From positions 1 to 59,223 of the forward strand of contig NZ_JAEEGB010000049.1 of assembly GCF_016316925.1 (NCBI RefSeq): 59,223 bases of DNA, written 5' to 3'. Shown here piece by piece: positions 42,318 through 52,100 of this stretch (position 1 is the first letter of the stretch; the number at the start of each line of letters is the position of its first letter). This DNA is from Clostridium aciditolerans. GTDB lineage: Bacteria > Bacillota > Clostridia > Clostridiales > Clostridiaceae. The position numbers and the translations under genes were made by a program. Under the pieces are notes generated by a model that did not search any database, was not told the origin of the DNA, and saw nothing but the letters and a program-made list of their open reading frames with translations.

Positions 42318-43136
42318 TTATTTTTCCACAGGAATTTGAATTTCCGTTAGATACTTGTCCGGTTCTTTCTCATTCCAGGGGCCTCTATGGCATATTTGTC
42401 TATTTTGACCTGTCATTTTGTATTGATTATGCTGCATAAGCCAATGTGCAAAAGTCTCATATGCAGGTCCAATATTTTCAAAGGGTCCGTATACCATAGC
42501 ACAAGCCATTGTCTCCACTTTCTCTGTCTCGCGAAAGGTAAAGCCTTTTTTACTTTCACCCATACGATTCACAACAACACATACTTCAACATCTACATCA
42601 GCATCCTTGTATTCTACATCATGATAAATGGCGAAATCGCTGCTGTTTTTCGGTATATCAATATTTTCTTCCTTTATAAAATTGAACAATTCCTCCCACA
42701 GCATACCTTCACTAAAGTAGTTAGGAATAATTTTTCGCAGTGAAAGCACTTGATAACTAGGTATGCTTTTAAGCGAAACGTTGTAATTCATTGATATTTT
42801 TTCTTCCATAATGTCATTGATTGCAATATCAATTTTAGCAAGTCTTTGTTGTTCCCTATTTATTATTGATTCTATTTCCTGACGTTTGTTTTTAAGCTGC
42901 TTTGTTATAAAAGTATTGTCCCAATTACTTAAGGCTACCGCAATTTCTGAAACATTAAAGCCCGTATCCCGTAAAAAAATTATCTTATGTAAAGTATGTA
43001 TTTGTTCAACAGAGTATAATCGATAGCCGGTGAATTGACCAATTTGGGCAGGTTTTAAAAGACCTGTCTCATCATAGTATCTCAACATTCGTATAGAAAC
43101 CTGCGTTAGTTTTGAAAACTCCCCTATTTTAAACAC
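42318..43136 (-). CDS. MerR regulator with GyrI-like effector domain
   Basis: A 272-residue BmrR/BltR-like activator. The winged helix (FKIGEFSKLTQVSIRMLRYY, then TGYRLYSVEQIHTLHKI) and a coiled coil (about residues 75-115) precede a GyrI-like ligand-binding domain (about 120-272; contains VVNRMGESKKGFTFRETEKV and MACAMVYGPFENIGPAYETF). Such domains bind cationic drugs. It starts at GTG after GAGGGG. The downstream trmO carries a MerR-type promoter, so it is the nearest likely target. Confidence 0.88.
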   Translation of the reverse strand: MFKIGEFSKLTQVSIRMLRYYDETGLLKPAQIGQFTGYRLYSVEQIHTLHKIIFLRDTGFNVSEIAVALSNWDNTFITKQLKNKRQEIESIINREQQRLAKIDIAINDIMEEKISMNYNVSLKSIPSYQVLSLRKIIPNYFSEGMLWEELFNFIKEENIDIPKNSSDFAIYHDVEYKDADVDVEVCVVVNRMGESKKGFTFRETEKVETMACAMVYGPFENIGPAYETFAHWLMQHNQYKMTGQNRQICHRGPWNEKEPDKYLTEIQIPVEK

Positions 43137-43241
43137 TTTAGCACAGCCCCTCTTTTGGATTTAATAGGTAACCTCCCCATAATCTTAGAAAATGCGTCAT
43201 AAAAACCACTGGAAGAATCATTACCTGAATCTATCTGTGTA

Positions 43242-43754
43242 TTAATTATTAAGCTTCAAACGCCAATTATTACATCGCATAAAACTCCCTGGCGGGTATT
43301 CAAATTCGCATTCCGAGATAAATTCAAAGCCTAACTTTCGACAAATTGCGTTAGAAGCAGGATTATTGATTGAAGGGAAAGCGTGAATGTAGCTATACTT
43401 GTTCTCGGCAGATGCTGCGTCTATTGCTAACTTCACAGCAACTGTTGCTATCCCTTTCCCCTGAGATGAAGGTAGTACACTCCATCCCATTTCGTATATG
43501 CTTTCACCATTCCAAACTTTTTGCCAATAACCTACAGAGCCAACTGCCTCCAAATCTGGATATAATGTAATGCTATACATACATCCCTTACCACATAGCT
43601 CAAGATATCGTTTGTGACGCTTTAAAATCTGTTCTTTGCTCTCTGGGCCTCCCAGATGTTCCATCATTTCTGGTTCGTTAATGCCAAAGAGCAAATCAAG
43701 ATCCTTATCTTCCCAAGGATTAATCTGAACACTTTGATTGTTAATTCGTTCCAA
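43242..43754 (-). CDS. GNAT-family N-acetyltransferase
   Basis: A 170-residue acetyltransferase. The acetyl-CoA pyrophosphate loop appears as LPSSQGKGIATVAV (Q/RxxGxG/A), followed by INNPASNAICRKLGFEFISE, the usual end of the fold. It begins at TTG after GGGGG. It follows the RidA gene by about 80 bases and may share its transcript. The acceptor substrate is unknown. Confidence 0.85.
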   Translation of the reverse strand: MERINNQSVQINPWEDKDLDLLFGINEPEMMEHLGGPESKEQILKRHKRYLELCGKGCMYSITLYPDLEAVGSVGYWQKVWNGESIYEMGWSVLPSSQGKGIATVAVKLAIDAASAENKYSYIHAFPSINNPASNAICRKLGFEFISECEFEYPPGSFMRCNNWRLKLNN

Positions 43755-43834
43755 AATCTTTTTCCCCCTTTGCCATTTCTTAATTTGATCAACGGCGCGA
43801 CTGCTTCACAATTCCTTGTGAATACAAAAGATAT

Positions 43835-44251
43835 TTAGTCCTTATCTTCAATGACAGCAATTCCGTCTATTTCAAGAAGGCAAGCTGGACGCGCAAATTC
43901 CGAGACAAATAGAACGGTGACCAAAGGTGGATTCTCTAATAAACCGGCCACTTCTTGGAATGCTTTGTAACCAATTCGCGGATCGCATCCACTGAGTAAA
44001 TAGATATTAAGTTTAACCAGATTGGCAAAACTTGCATTTTCAGAAGCTAAAATAGTCGCGATATTATTAAGCGCTTGCTTTGTCTGCAATTCCAAATCAC
44101 CGGCTCCAATCAGCTCACCTTTTGAATTAGTAGCATTTTGTCCGCCTATATAAATTGTTTTTGCTTTTCCGCTTACGGTAATCGCTTGACTAAATGCTTT
44201 TGACACGAATAACCCTTCCGGGTTTTTATGCTCCATTTTAAATTCACTCAT
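43835..44251 (-). CDS. RidA/YjgF/YER057c family protein
   Basis: A 138-residue trimeric protein of the RidA superfamily. Seen: FSQAITVSGKAKTIYIGGQN near the N-terminus and RIGYKAFQEVAGLLENPPLV, then LLEIDGIAVIED at the C-terminus. The Arg that binds the carboxylate in RidA-type deaminases, usually before a Glu near residue 105, is matched by SEFARPACLLEIDG. It may be an imine deaminase or a related Rid subgroup. I start at MSEFKM, eight bases after GGGAG. Confidence 0.82.
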   Translation of the reverse strand: MSEFKMEHKNPEGLFVSKAFSQAITVSGKAKTIYIGGQNATNSKGELIGAGDLELQTKQALNNIATILASENASFANLVKLNIYLLSGCDPRIGYKAFQEVAGLLENPPLVTVLFVSEFARPACLLEIDGIAVIEDKD

Positions 44252-44289
44252 ACTTTTTGCTCCCTTCAATCAAATCTATCCTTTTGTTT

Positions 44290-44814
44290 TTATCTGCTTT
44301 TAAAGCTATCCGCCCATTCTCTTACTCTACAGGTGCTTTCTTCTTCTGATAAATCCTCAATCCTGGTCATAATGGACCATCTTACCCCAAAAGGATCCAA
44401 AATGCTCCCGAATCGATCACCTGAAACAAAGTTAACAATCTTTTCCCTGACTTTTGCTCCCCTTGCCACTGCATTTTCAAACACCTGATCAACATCTGCA
44501 ACGTAAATTGCCAAAGAATAACATGCATTATCCTCAGTTGGCGGCAAGACCAATTTGTATGACGGATTCTCTGCTCCCAGCTGCAAAAAGCCATTGCCAA
44601 AATCTAATTCCGCATGAACAACTATCTTATTACCATTTCCATCGAAAAATTCAGTAATATCCTTAACCCTTGCATTAAAAACTGTCTTATAGAACTCTAT
44701 TGCTTCAGAAGGATTCTTCACTACTATAAATGGTGTTATAGCTGTAAAGCCGTTGGGTATTCCATCCTTTGTATATTTACCTGTTACTCCTATATATTTT
44801 TTGCAATCAGCCAT
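44290..44814 (-). CDS. VOC/PhnB-like glyoxalase-fold protein
   Basis: A 174-residue single-chain VOC protein. It contains ITPFIVVKNPSEAIEFYKTV, HAELDFGNGFLQLG and GDRFGSILDPFGVRWSI, the usual PhnB/YdhR-like pattern. Metal ligands are not complete enough to say whether it is catalytic. It starts after AAAGGAGG and is 38 bases upstream of RidA. Confidence 0.82.
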   Translation of the reverse strand: MADCKKYIGVTGKYTKDGIPNGFTAITPFIVVKNPSEAIEFYKTVFNARVKDITEFFDGNGNKIVVHAELDFGNGFLQLGAENPSYKLVLPPTEDNACYSLAIYVADVDQVFENAVARGAKVREKIVNFVSGDRFGSILDPFGVRWSIMTRIEDLSEEESTCRVREWADSFKSR

Positions 44815-44926
44815 TTTGGTACCTCCTTTAAATTATGCCAAAATATTATTAAGCATGTGTTTATTGGATCGAATTCATCAAGCGTAATCAATCATTTATT
44901 TGGATCAATGCTTTTCATTATTATAA

Positions 44927-44963
44927 AACAGCTTCACTGACAACTGCTGTCAGTAAAGCTGTT
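44927..44963 (-). terminator. Terminator of the WYL regulator gene
   Basis: AACAGCTT-ACTGAC pairs with GTCAGT-AAGCTGTT (one G-U), with TTTTAT after it on the minus strand. It separates the WYL gene from the VOC-RidA-GNAT unit. Confidence 0.75.
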
Positions 44964-45924
44964 AAATCTGATAATATTCCATTAGCTCCGATGCAACAGC
45001 AACAAGCTTTTTCTTCAAACTCTGCGGTTCGATTACTTGAATGGCCTTTCCATAAGATAGAAGAAAATAAGGTACATATGCATGAATTGCTCTTTCGTCA
45101 AGTAAAAAGACTGCTTGATTTGATGTCCTCTCTTTCAGATGATGACCTAAAAACCAATGAATGCACAAATCGTCCAAAGCTTCTGATCTACCACTGATAA
45201 TTAATGAAATCACTCCATCCTTACTGGTTGGATCAGGCAAAAGATTCTGCAAAAAAAATTCCCTAGCAGAAAAGGCTTCAGGCCTTTTAAATATCATTTG
45301 TGTCCCTTTTATCTGTAAAATCCGTTCAGCCCGAAAGCTTCTGATTTGATTCCTAAGATGGCAAAATCCTATCGTATACCATTTATTGTTCCAATAAAGT
45401 ATTCCATAAGGATCAATCACTCTTGACCGGGGTTGTTCTTCATGGCTTGTGCGGTATTCAATTTCTACAGAATATTCGTTTGCTACAGCCCGCTCCAGTT
45501 CTTCCAATGTCGTCTTAACAGAAGGGGCAATATTACGGTTTATAACTTCAAAACCAGCTAGATGGCGATTGAGAGTACTTTCTTGTTCCCGGTTTGAATA
45601 CATTTTTAATTTTTGAGTTGCATTACTTAATGACTCGCTGAAAGGGTATCCTGCTTCTTTGGCAAATACAGCGGCATGAAGAAGCGCTTTTTGTTCTTCA
45701 ACATCAAAAAACAAAGGTGCTTGAATAAAATTGTTCAGCAATCTATACCCACCGTTCTGTCCTGCATCTGATAAAATCGGTACTCCGCTTGCACAGAGCG
45801 AATCAATATAACGGTAAGCGGTTCGTATATTTATCTCTAATTTTTCCGCAATTTGCTTGGCAGTTATTTTTGCTCCTGAATTCAACATCCAAAGAATTGC
45901 CAGCATATTATCATTTTTTGCCAT
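44962..45924 (-). CDS. YafY/DeoR-type WYL-domain regulator
   Basis: A 320-residue regulator with an HTH_11 domain (KNDNMLAILWMLNSGAKITA; KLEINIRTAYRYIDSL) and a WYL domain (about residues 125-205; VIDPYGILYWNNKWYTIGFC), plus a C-terminal WCX-like extension. WYL domains bind nucleic acids or nucleotides. I place the start at MAKNDN, nine bases after GAGGAGGG. It lies upstream of the VOC-RidA-GNAT genes on the same strand but a terminator separates them. Confidence 0.85.
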   Translation of the reverse strand: MAKNDNMLAILWMLNSGAKITAKQIAEKLEINIRTAYRYIDSLCASGVPILSDAGQNGGYRLLNNFIQAPLFFDVEEQKALLHAAVFAKEAGYPFSESLSNATQKLKMYSNREQESTLNRHLAGFEVINRNIAPSVKTTLEELERAVANEYSVEIEYRTSHEEQPRSRVIDPYGILYWNNKWYTIGFCHLRNQIRSFRAERILQIKGTQMIFKRPEAFSAREFFLQNLLPDPTSKDGVISLIISGRSEALDDLCIHWFLGHHLKERTSNQAVFLLDERAIHAYVPYFLLSYGKAIQVIEPQSLKKKLVAVASELMEYYQI

Positions 45925-46164
45925 GGGACGCCCTCCTCTCCTGCTTTTCTTCCAATGCAACTATTCTGTGATCTTCAGTCAGCAATTTCATCTGACTGAG
46001 ATAACAAATTTTATTCCTCTGACATTTCGGTAAAATTCAATTTTTTATATGTTTCTCTAATATATACTCTAGTAGCTAAAATTAATTATGTCAAATGGAA
46101 TGTTAATAGAAAGTTTTCATAACTTGTTTATTCAAAAACTAATTAAATTTTATTTCATATAGAT

Positions 46165-46209
46165 ATGAATAGAGTGCAATCCCTTGTTCAAGAAATGTAC
46201 TCTATTCAT
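46165..46209. terminator. Bidirectional hairpin
   Basis: ATGAATAGAGT and ACTCTATTCAT form a perfect 11-bp stem. It is the most distinct feature in the gap 45961-46278 between the WYL and aldo/keto reductase genes. Confidence 0.6.
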
Positions 46210-46278
46210 GTTCTTCATATTCATTTATTCAACGATATAAGGAATAATTTTCTCAACAGTGATAGATATCAGATAACC

Positions 46279-47124
46279 TTAGAAATCTACTTTATCCGGA
46301 TGAAGCCCTGAACTTCCACAATCGGTTAGTCTGTCAATCTTCTCAACATCTTGTATACCGATTTCAAAGTCAAATACCTCAAGATTATTTTTAATTCTCT
46401 CCGGTGTAACAGACTTTGGCAATGGAACAATTCCCTTTTGAATAATCCAGCGCAGACTAAGCTGAGCTACGGATTTTTTGTATTGATCCGCAATTTCCTT
46501 TAATACCGGATGCTTCAAAATCTGTCCGTTTGAAAATGGAGCCCATGCCTCCACCAAAATATTGCGTTGCTTACAAAACGCTACGGTTTCCTCCTGCAAC
46601 ATGCCAGGATGGAATTCGATTTGATTCACCATCGGTTGAATCTTAGCGGTTGCCAACAACGGCTCTAAATGGTGCGGAAGAAAATTACTAACTCCGATTG
46701 CTTTGATTTTACCCTGTTTATAAAGTTCCTCAAATGCTCGCCAGCTCTCGCTGTTTGCTTCCTGCCAGTTATTCTTGGATGCTTTTGCAATAGGCCAGTG
46801 GATAAGGTATAAATCCAGATAATCAAGCTGTAAATCCTCTAAAGTTCGATTAAAAGCAGCTAATGTCTTTTCATATCCTTTCTCATCATTCCACAGCTTA
46901 CTTGTTACAAATAATTCCTCACGTGCCACACCGGATTTACGTATAGCTTCCCCAACACTTTTTTCATTTCCATAAGCGGCAGCGCAGTCGATATGTCGAT
47001 ATCCCGCCTTGATTGCGTTTAATACAGACTGCTCTGTTTCCTCTCCACTAGGTGTGCGGAATGTACCGAATCCTATATTCGGAATCTTATAGTTGTTGTT
47101 TAATGTGTAAAAATTTTCTTTCAT
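46279..47124 (-). CDS. Aldo/keto reductase
   Basis: A 281-residue NADPH-dependent TIM-barrel reductase close to the 2,5-diketo-gluconate reductase group. The catalytic tetrad is visible: Asp and Tyr in HIDCAAAYGNEKSVGEAI, Lys in FVTSKLWND and His in LIHWP. The cofactor motif near the C-terminus is PLPKSVTPERIKNNLEVFDF. It starts after AGGAAAA. A MerR-type promoter (47269-47299) drives it, and a divergent MerR gene lies next to it. Confidence 0.92.
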   Translation of the reverse strand: MKENFYTLNNNYKIPNIGFGTFRTPSGEETEQSVLNAIKAGYRHIDCAAAYGNEKSVGEAIRKSGVAREELFVTSKLWNDEKGYEKTLAAFNRTLEDLQLDYLDLYLIHWPIAKASKNNWQEANSESWRAFEELYKQGKIKAIGVSNFLPHHLEPLLATAKIQPMVNQIEFHPGMLQEETVAFCKQRNILVEAWAPFSNGQILKHPVLKEIADQYKKSVAQLSLRWIIQKGIVPLPKSVTPERIKNNLEVFDFEIGIQDVEKIDRLTDCGSSGLHPDKVDF

Positions 47125-47268
47125 AATTATTTTCCTTTCTGATTTATTATCATATAAAATTTGTCATAACATGGTCTTCTTCTACAGGAGCAGGTATTTT
47201 TTCTTTTCCAGCTCATCTGCCATAACCTTGAGTGCCTGACTTGTATTATCCTTTTCTCCTATACGGCA

Positions 47269-47299
47269 AGTATAGACCCTACACTTAACTGTAAGTCAA
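47269..47299 (-). promoter_or_regulatory. MerR-type promoter of aldo/keto reductase
   Basis: TTGACT (47299-47294), a 19-base spacer and TATACT (47274-47269) on the minus strand. The spacer contains GTTAAGTGTAGG, almost the same as the site before the MerR gene. A partial second copy lies at about 47360-47383. Confidence 0.8.
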
Positions 47300-47396
47300 T
47301 AGTATCTGCAAAAAAAATTCATATTCTTAAATTCATACTCCTTTCCCTCCGATACAGCAAGTATAACCTTACACTTAACAATATTCATAATCATCC

Positions 47397-47427
47397 TTGA
47401 CTTAGAGTTAAGTGTAAGTTATATAAT
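47397..47427 (+). promoter_or_regulatory. MerR-type promoter of the MerR gene
   Basis: TTGACT (47397-47402), a 19-base spacer with the dyad ACTTAGA/TGTAAGT (6 of 7), and TATAAT (47422-47427). It is 29 bases upstream of the GTG start. Confidence 0.85.
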
Positions 47428-47455
47428 ATATAAAAAACTATTCGAGGTGATAAAC

Positions 47456-47878
47456 GTGAACTATACCATAGCACAAGCCGCTAAAAAAATGAGTTTAACA
47501 ATATATACATTAAGATACTATGACCGTGAGGGGCTGCTCTCTAATGTTAAAAGGGATAAATCAGGCAACCGTATTTTTACAAGGGATGATATGGAAATGC
47601 TTTCACTTATATGCTGTCTTAAGAATACTGGAATGCCTATTAAGAAAATAAAGCAATTCACAGACTGGCAAAATGAAGGTAATAATACTCTTCATTCCCG
47701 TAACGATATGTTAGTAAAACATAAAGAAGATGTTTTAAAGCAAATCGAAGATTTAAAAAAACATCTTCGTTTGATTGACCGAAAGCTCGATTATTACCAT
47801 GATGCCTGCCAGGCCTATGATACGGACTCACCAATTCCAACCTGTTGCGAATATACGGATAATGATTCAGAATTTTAG
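47456..47878 (+). CDS. MerR-family regulator (AKR-linked)
   Basis: A 140-residue MerR protein of the small, ligand-light class that often pairs with aldo/keto reductase genes. The winged helix is IAQAAKKMSLTIYTLRYYDR, followed by NRIFTRDDMEMLSLICCLKN and a coiled coil. The C-terminus contains four Cys and a Cys pair (CQAYDT, IPTCCEY), which may respond to electrophiles or metals. I start at GTG 47456, eight bases after GAGG. The earlier in-frame GTG lies inside that site. It carries its own 19-bp-spacer promoter and would also act at 47269-47299 and 48534-48564. Confidence 0.87.
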   Translation: MNYTIAQAAKKMSLTIYTLRYYDREGLLSNVKRDKSGNRIFTRDDMEMLSLICCLKNTGMPIKKIKQFTDWQNEGNNTLHSRNDMLVKHKEDVLKQIEDLKKHLRLIDRKLDYYHDACQAYDTDSPIPTCCEYTDNDSEF

Positions 47879-47886
47879 GTTTAACT

Positions 47887-48399
47887 TTAACAGATATGAC
47901 TGCATATTATGGCCAGGATATCAATCCGGTAGCGATTTAATTGTACTTTTGCTTCATCAATGGTAAAGCCCTTATTGAAATGCTCAACTACTTCTGGCAT
48001 AGCAGATTCTAGACCGATATTAAGCTCATTAATCTTTAAGGCTCTTAATTCCTTTAGTTCTTCATCGGTTTTATTGATTATGTTTTTTATTGAGGCATAC
48101 ATAGCTATAGTTTCAACTTCAGGTAAGATTTCATTGATTTTAATTGCTATTAATTTTAATTTATTTGCACTCAGGACGAAAGGATCAGCATTAACTAAAA
48201 ATATACGACTCACTTTACGATAAGCTTTTCTTGCTTCTAACAGATCTTTTTCGATTTGTTCCATTGATTCAGTCTGAAAAGGAACATCCTTATACATTGT
48301 ACAAAAGCTACATTGATTATGGCTACATCCTACTGTAACTTGTAATAATAATGAATTTGCTTCAAATGGTGGACGATAAACAGGGTTAGTATATTTCAT
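47887..48399 (-). pseudogene. Radical SAM protein, truncated
   Basis: The first 150 or so residues match the radical SAM family with the unusual cluster motif CSHNQCSFC (CX4CX2C) and ADPFVLSANKLK. The frame then changes: after FTIDEAKVQLNRYRIDILAI it ends in ICSHIC. Full-length relatives have some 290 residues, so the C-terminal 40 per cent is deleted. The end abuts the convergent MerR gene at 47878. It may still be transcribed from the MerR-type promoter upstream. The start is taken at the second Met, eight bases after GGAG. Confidence 0.75.
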
Positions 48400-48533
48400 T
48401 TTCATCTCTCCTCATAATTGATAATACGCTGCTATATAGTCATAAAAGTACAAACTTTATGGCTTTTGCTCCGTAAAGGAGATTCAATTGCCTTAATGGA
48501 GTTTGCAGCCATTAATTATTTTGTTATACACTA

Positions 48534-48564
48534 AGTTTAGACCCTACACCTAACTGAAGGTCAA
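48534..48564 (-). promoter_or_regulatory. MerR-type promoter of the truncated radical SAM gene
   Basis: TTGACC (48564-48559), a 19-base spacer and TAAACT (48539-48534) on the minus strand. The spacer differs at only a few positions from the AKR promoter spacer, so the same MerR protein would bind. Confidence 0.75.
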
Positions 48565-48631
48565 TAGTAAAAATAGCAAAACATATTAAATTTTCATAAA
48601 CTTCTTATCTACAATTGTTTTTTATAAAAGT

Positions 48632-48665
48632 AAAGGTATCAGGACTTATTCATCCTGATGCCTTT
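48632..48665. terminator. Terminator of the phnX fragment
   Basis: AAAGGTATCAGG pairs with CCTGATGCCTTT (one mismatch). T-rich sequence follows on the minus strand. Confidence 0.7.
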
Positions 48666-48724
48666 GGATTTTCATCTGTGCAATTTTCATTTTTAGGGTG
48701 TCATCTTCACGATTTAACTCAATT

Positions 48725-49132
48725 CTATTTAGCATTTGGTCTTTTACCCTCTGAAATCAAAGCATTAATTCTTTCAATTAACTTAGGAAGTCCTTTCATT
48801 GTCTTTATAGTGAAATCCGCACCAATGTCTAAAAAACTTTTCTGAGTGTTTTCAATAGCTTCATTTTTTTCTATCTCTGAAAGATTAGCAAAATCCTCAT
48901 AACTCAGTCCCATTTGTGAACTTCCAATCACTACTCCTACAGACCATACTCCAGCATTTATTCCTTCTTTTATATCCGCTGCTGTATCTACTATAATATC
49001 TTCTGGTGTTGGTTTCATTGATTTAATCATCATATCAATTATATGTCTTGGTGTTCTAAACTGTCCATTTGTACCTGCTGTAGTAACTTTTGAAAGTAAG
49101 TATTCATAAAGGTCTCCCTTTGTATCTTTCAT
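48725..49132 (-). pseudogene. Chimeric remnant: HsdM fragment fused to PhnX C-terminus
   Basis: A 135-codon open frame made of two unrelated genes. Residues 1-51 ([32 protein letters not shown]) are an internal part of a type I restriction methylase subunit, just before its SAM-binding DPACG motif. From about residue 52 ([20 protein letters not shown], ending [20 protein letters not shown]) it is the C-terminus of phosphonoacetaldehyde hydrolase. Neither part could work. The start codon is inside the degenerate last CRISPR repeat, which indicates that a deletion joined the array, hsdM and phnX. It is not expected to be functional. Confidence 0.82.
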
Positions 49133-52100
49133 TCCATATAGTTAATATAAAATAGCTAAGTTTCCAGAAGAAATAGAGGTAATAGACACACTTACATACC
49201 TCATAGTTAATATAAAACATACCATCTAATTTGATATTGTAATTTGAAAATATATATTTACATACCTCATAGTTAATATAAAACTAATAAATTTACAAGT
49301 ATATCATTTAAAAATATTTAATTTACATACCTCATAGTTAATATAAAACCTTAGGTGTTGCAAGTTCTATTGGTACAACTGTAAACATTTACATACCTCA
49401 TAGTTAATATAAAACTATTATTCTTTACAGAACAGGATTTGAAATTAATTAATTTACATACCTCATAGTTAATATAAAACCAAAGAGATGTGGACTTATA
49501 TAATAAAATAGGACCTGATTTACATACCTCATAGTTAATATAAAACAATGAAACTGGATTATCATTTTAATTCAAATGAAAGAGATTTACATACCTCATA
49601 GTTAATATAAAACTTATCCCATGCTAGAAGTAAAGAAAGGATTTTTATATTTACATACCTCATAGTTAATATAAAACCTTTTTGTATCATACTAACTTCA
49701 TACTTATTAAAAATTTACATACCTCATAGTTAATATAAAACTTTCTGGTTCTTTTGAAATAAATTGAACAGATTGCATATTTACATACCTCATAGTTAAT
49801 ATAAAACCTGGAGTATCTCCCACGCTCGTATCACCACTTACGTAATTTACATACCTCATAGTTAATATAAAACTTATGGTATTTTCATATTTTATTATTA
49901 GTTTCTTATATTTACATACCTCATAGTTAATATAAAACATGCGGTGTAGGTAATAACACAGTTTCTTCGCCTGTATTTACATACCTCATAGTTAATATAA
50001 AACGAAAGGGAACGCTAGGCGGCTTATAAATAAATTACTGGATTTACATACCTCATAGTTAATATAAAACGCTCGAAGCCGCTCTCGTCTACCAGGTATA
50101 ACACTTTTCCATTTACATACCTCATAGTTAATATAAAACTACTCTCTTAATCTCCAAAAAGCTATGCACGGTCGTATTTACATACCTCATAGTTAATATA
50201 AAACTTGTGCTTTCCCTCTATATTTTTTATCAAAGGTCTTAATTTACATACCTCATAGTTAATATAAAACCTTAATATTTTGTTGGACATGCTTCCAAGT
50301 AGATTGAATTTACATACCTCATAGTTAATATAAAACCTGCTAAGTTAAAAGAACTTATAAATTTAGTAAATGAATTTACATACCTCATAGTTAATATAAA
50401 ACAGATAGTTGTGGAGCTAGATGAATTATTCCCAAATTTATTTACATACCTCATAGTTAATATAAAACGAATATTTGTAAGAGCTGCTTACAAGAGTTAA
50501 AGAAATTTACATACCTCATAGTTAATATAAAACTTGAAGTTCTTCCTTCCGGTATACAAAGATATCCTTTATTTACATACCTCATAGTTAATATAAAACA
50601 CTAGGTTCTTGTTAAGGCAATTAAGCCTTGTTACTTATTTACATACCTCATAGTTAATATAAAACAAAAATTCTTAATTGAAATAAATCCCTGGATTAAA
50701 AATTTACATACCTCATAGTTAATATAAAACAAATGCAAAATTTACACTTGGGAAATCTTTAAGAAATTTACATACCTCATAGTTAATATAAAACCCTATC
50801 AACTATACCTGAAAGATATTTAATCTCTTTATTTACATACCTCATAGTTAATATAAAACCATGTAGGGTTAATCGTTCAGCGTCTGCAGCATTCATATTT
50901 ACATACCTCATAGTTAATATAAAACTATTATAATTTCCATTTAGGTCCTGGAAGAATAGTAATTTACATACCTCATAGTTAATATAAAACGCGGAAGACT
51001 TCAAGTAAGAAACTACAACGATAAAGAATTTACATACCTCATAGTTAATATAAAACAATAAACGCTGATAGCACAGCTGCAACAACACTTAATATTTACA
51101 TACCTCATAGTTAATATAAAACTTAATGTTCGGAGGTTAAAATGATTACTTTATATACATTTACATACCTCATAGTTAATATAAAACCAAAAGAGAAGTT
51201 GAAAGATTGTCAAAAGATTTACCATTTACATACCTCATAGTTAATATAAAACTTTGACTTTAAATATAGCAATTCTATAGATCACTACAATTTACATACC
51301 TCATAGTTAATATAAAACGTTGTTAAGTTGTTCTATCAATTCCTTATTATCTACATTTACATACCTCATAGTTAATATAAAACTCAAAAGTAAAAGAAAT
51401 ATTACTTAAAAACGACATTGATTTACATACCTCATAGTTAATATAAAACATATTTGTTCTTCTTTATATCTCATATTTACAATTGCAATTTACATACCTC
51501 ATAGTTAATATAAAACCAGCCAAGTACATCCTTAAATCCATGGTTGTTACTGATTTACATACCTCATAGTTAATATAAAACTTTTTACTATTATAAACTC
51601 CAGCCCAACCATATGTATTTACATACCTCATAGTTAATATAAAACATTTCTTTGCATATTCTATAATTTCTCCATGCTTATATTTACATACCTCATAGTT
51701 AATATAAAACAGATTAAGTGGTGTAAATGCTAGTTATATAAGTGCTAATTTACATACCTCATAGTTAATATAAAACACCTTTATCAGTAATGAGTTCAAA
51801 CCGTGTAACTGTATTTACATACCTCATAGTTAATATAAAACCAGATATAGCATTTGCAAAGTACAAAATGACACCAATTTACATACCTCATAGTTAATAT
51901 AAAACCTAAACTCTTTTCCACACGTTTCACATATGAATTTTTATTTACATACCTCATAGTTAATATAAAACCGTTAATAGCATTAACAAAAATATTTAAT
52001 TTCCATGTATTTACATACCTCATAGTTAATATAAAACTCAAGAATATAATTATATTCATTTCACAATTTTCAGTATTTACATACCTCATAGTTAATATAA

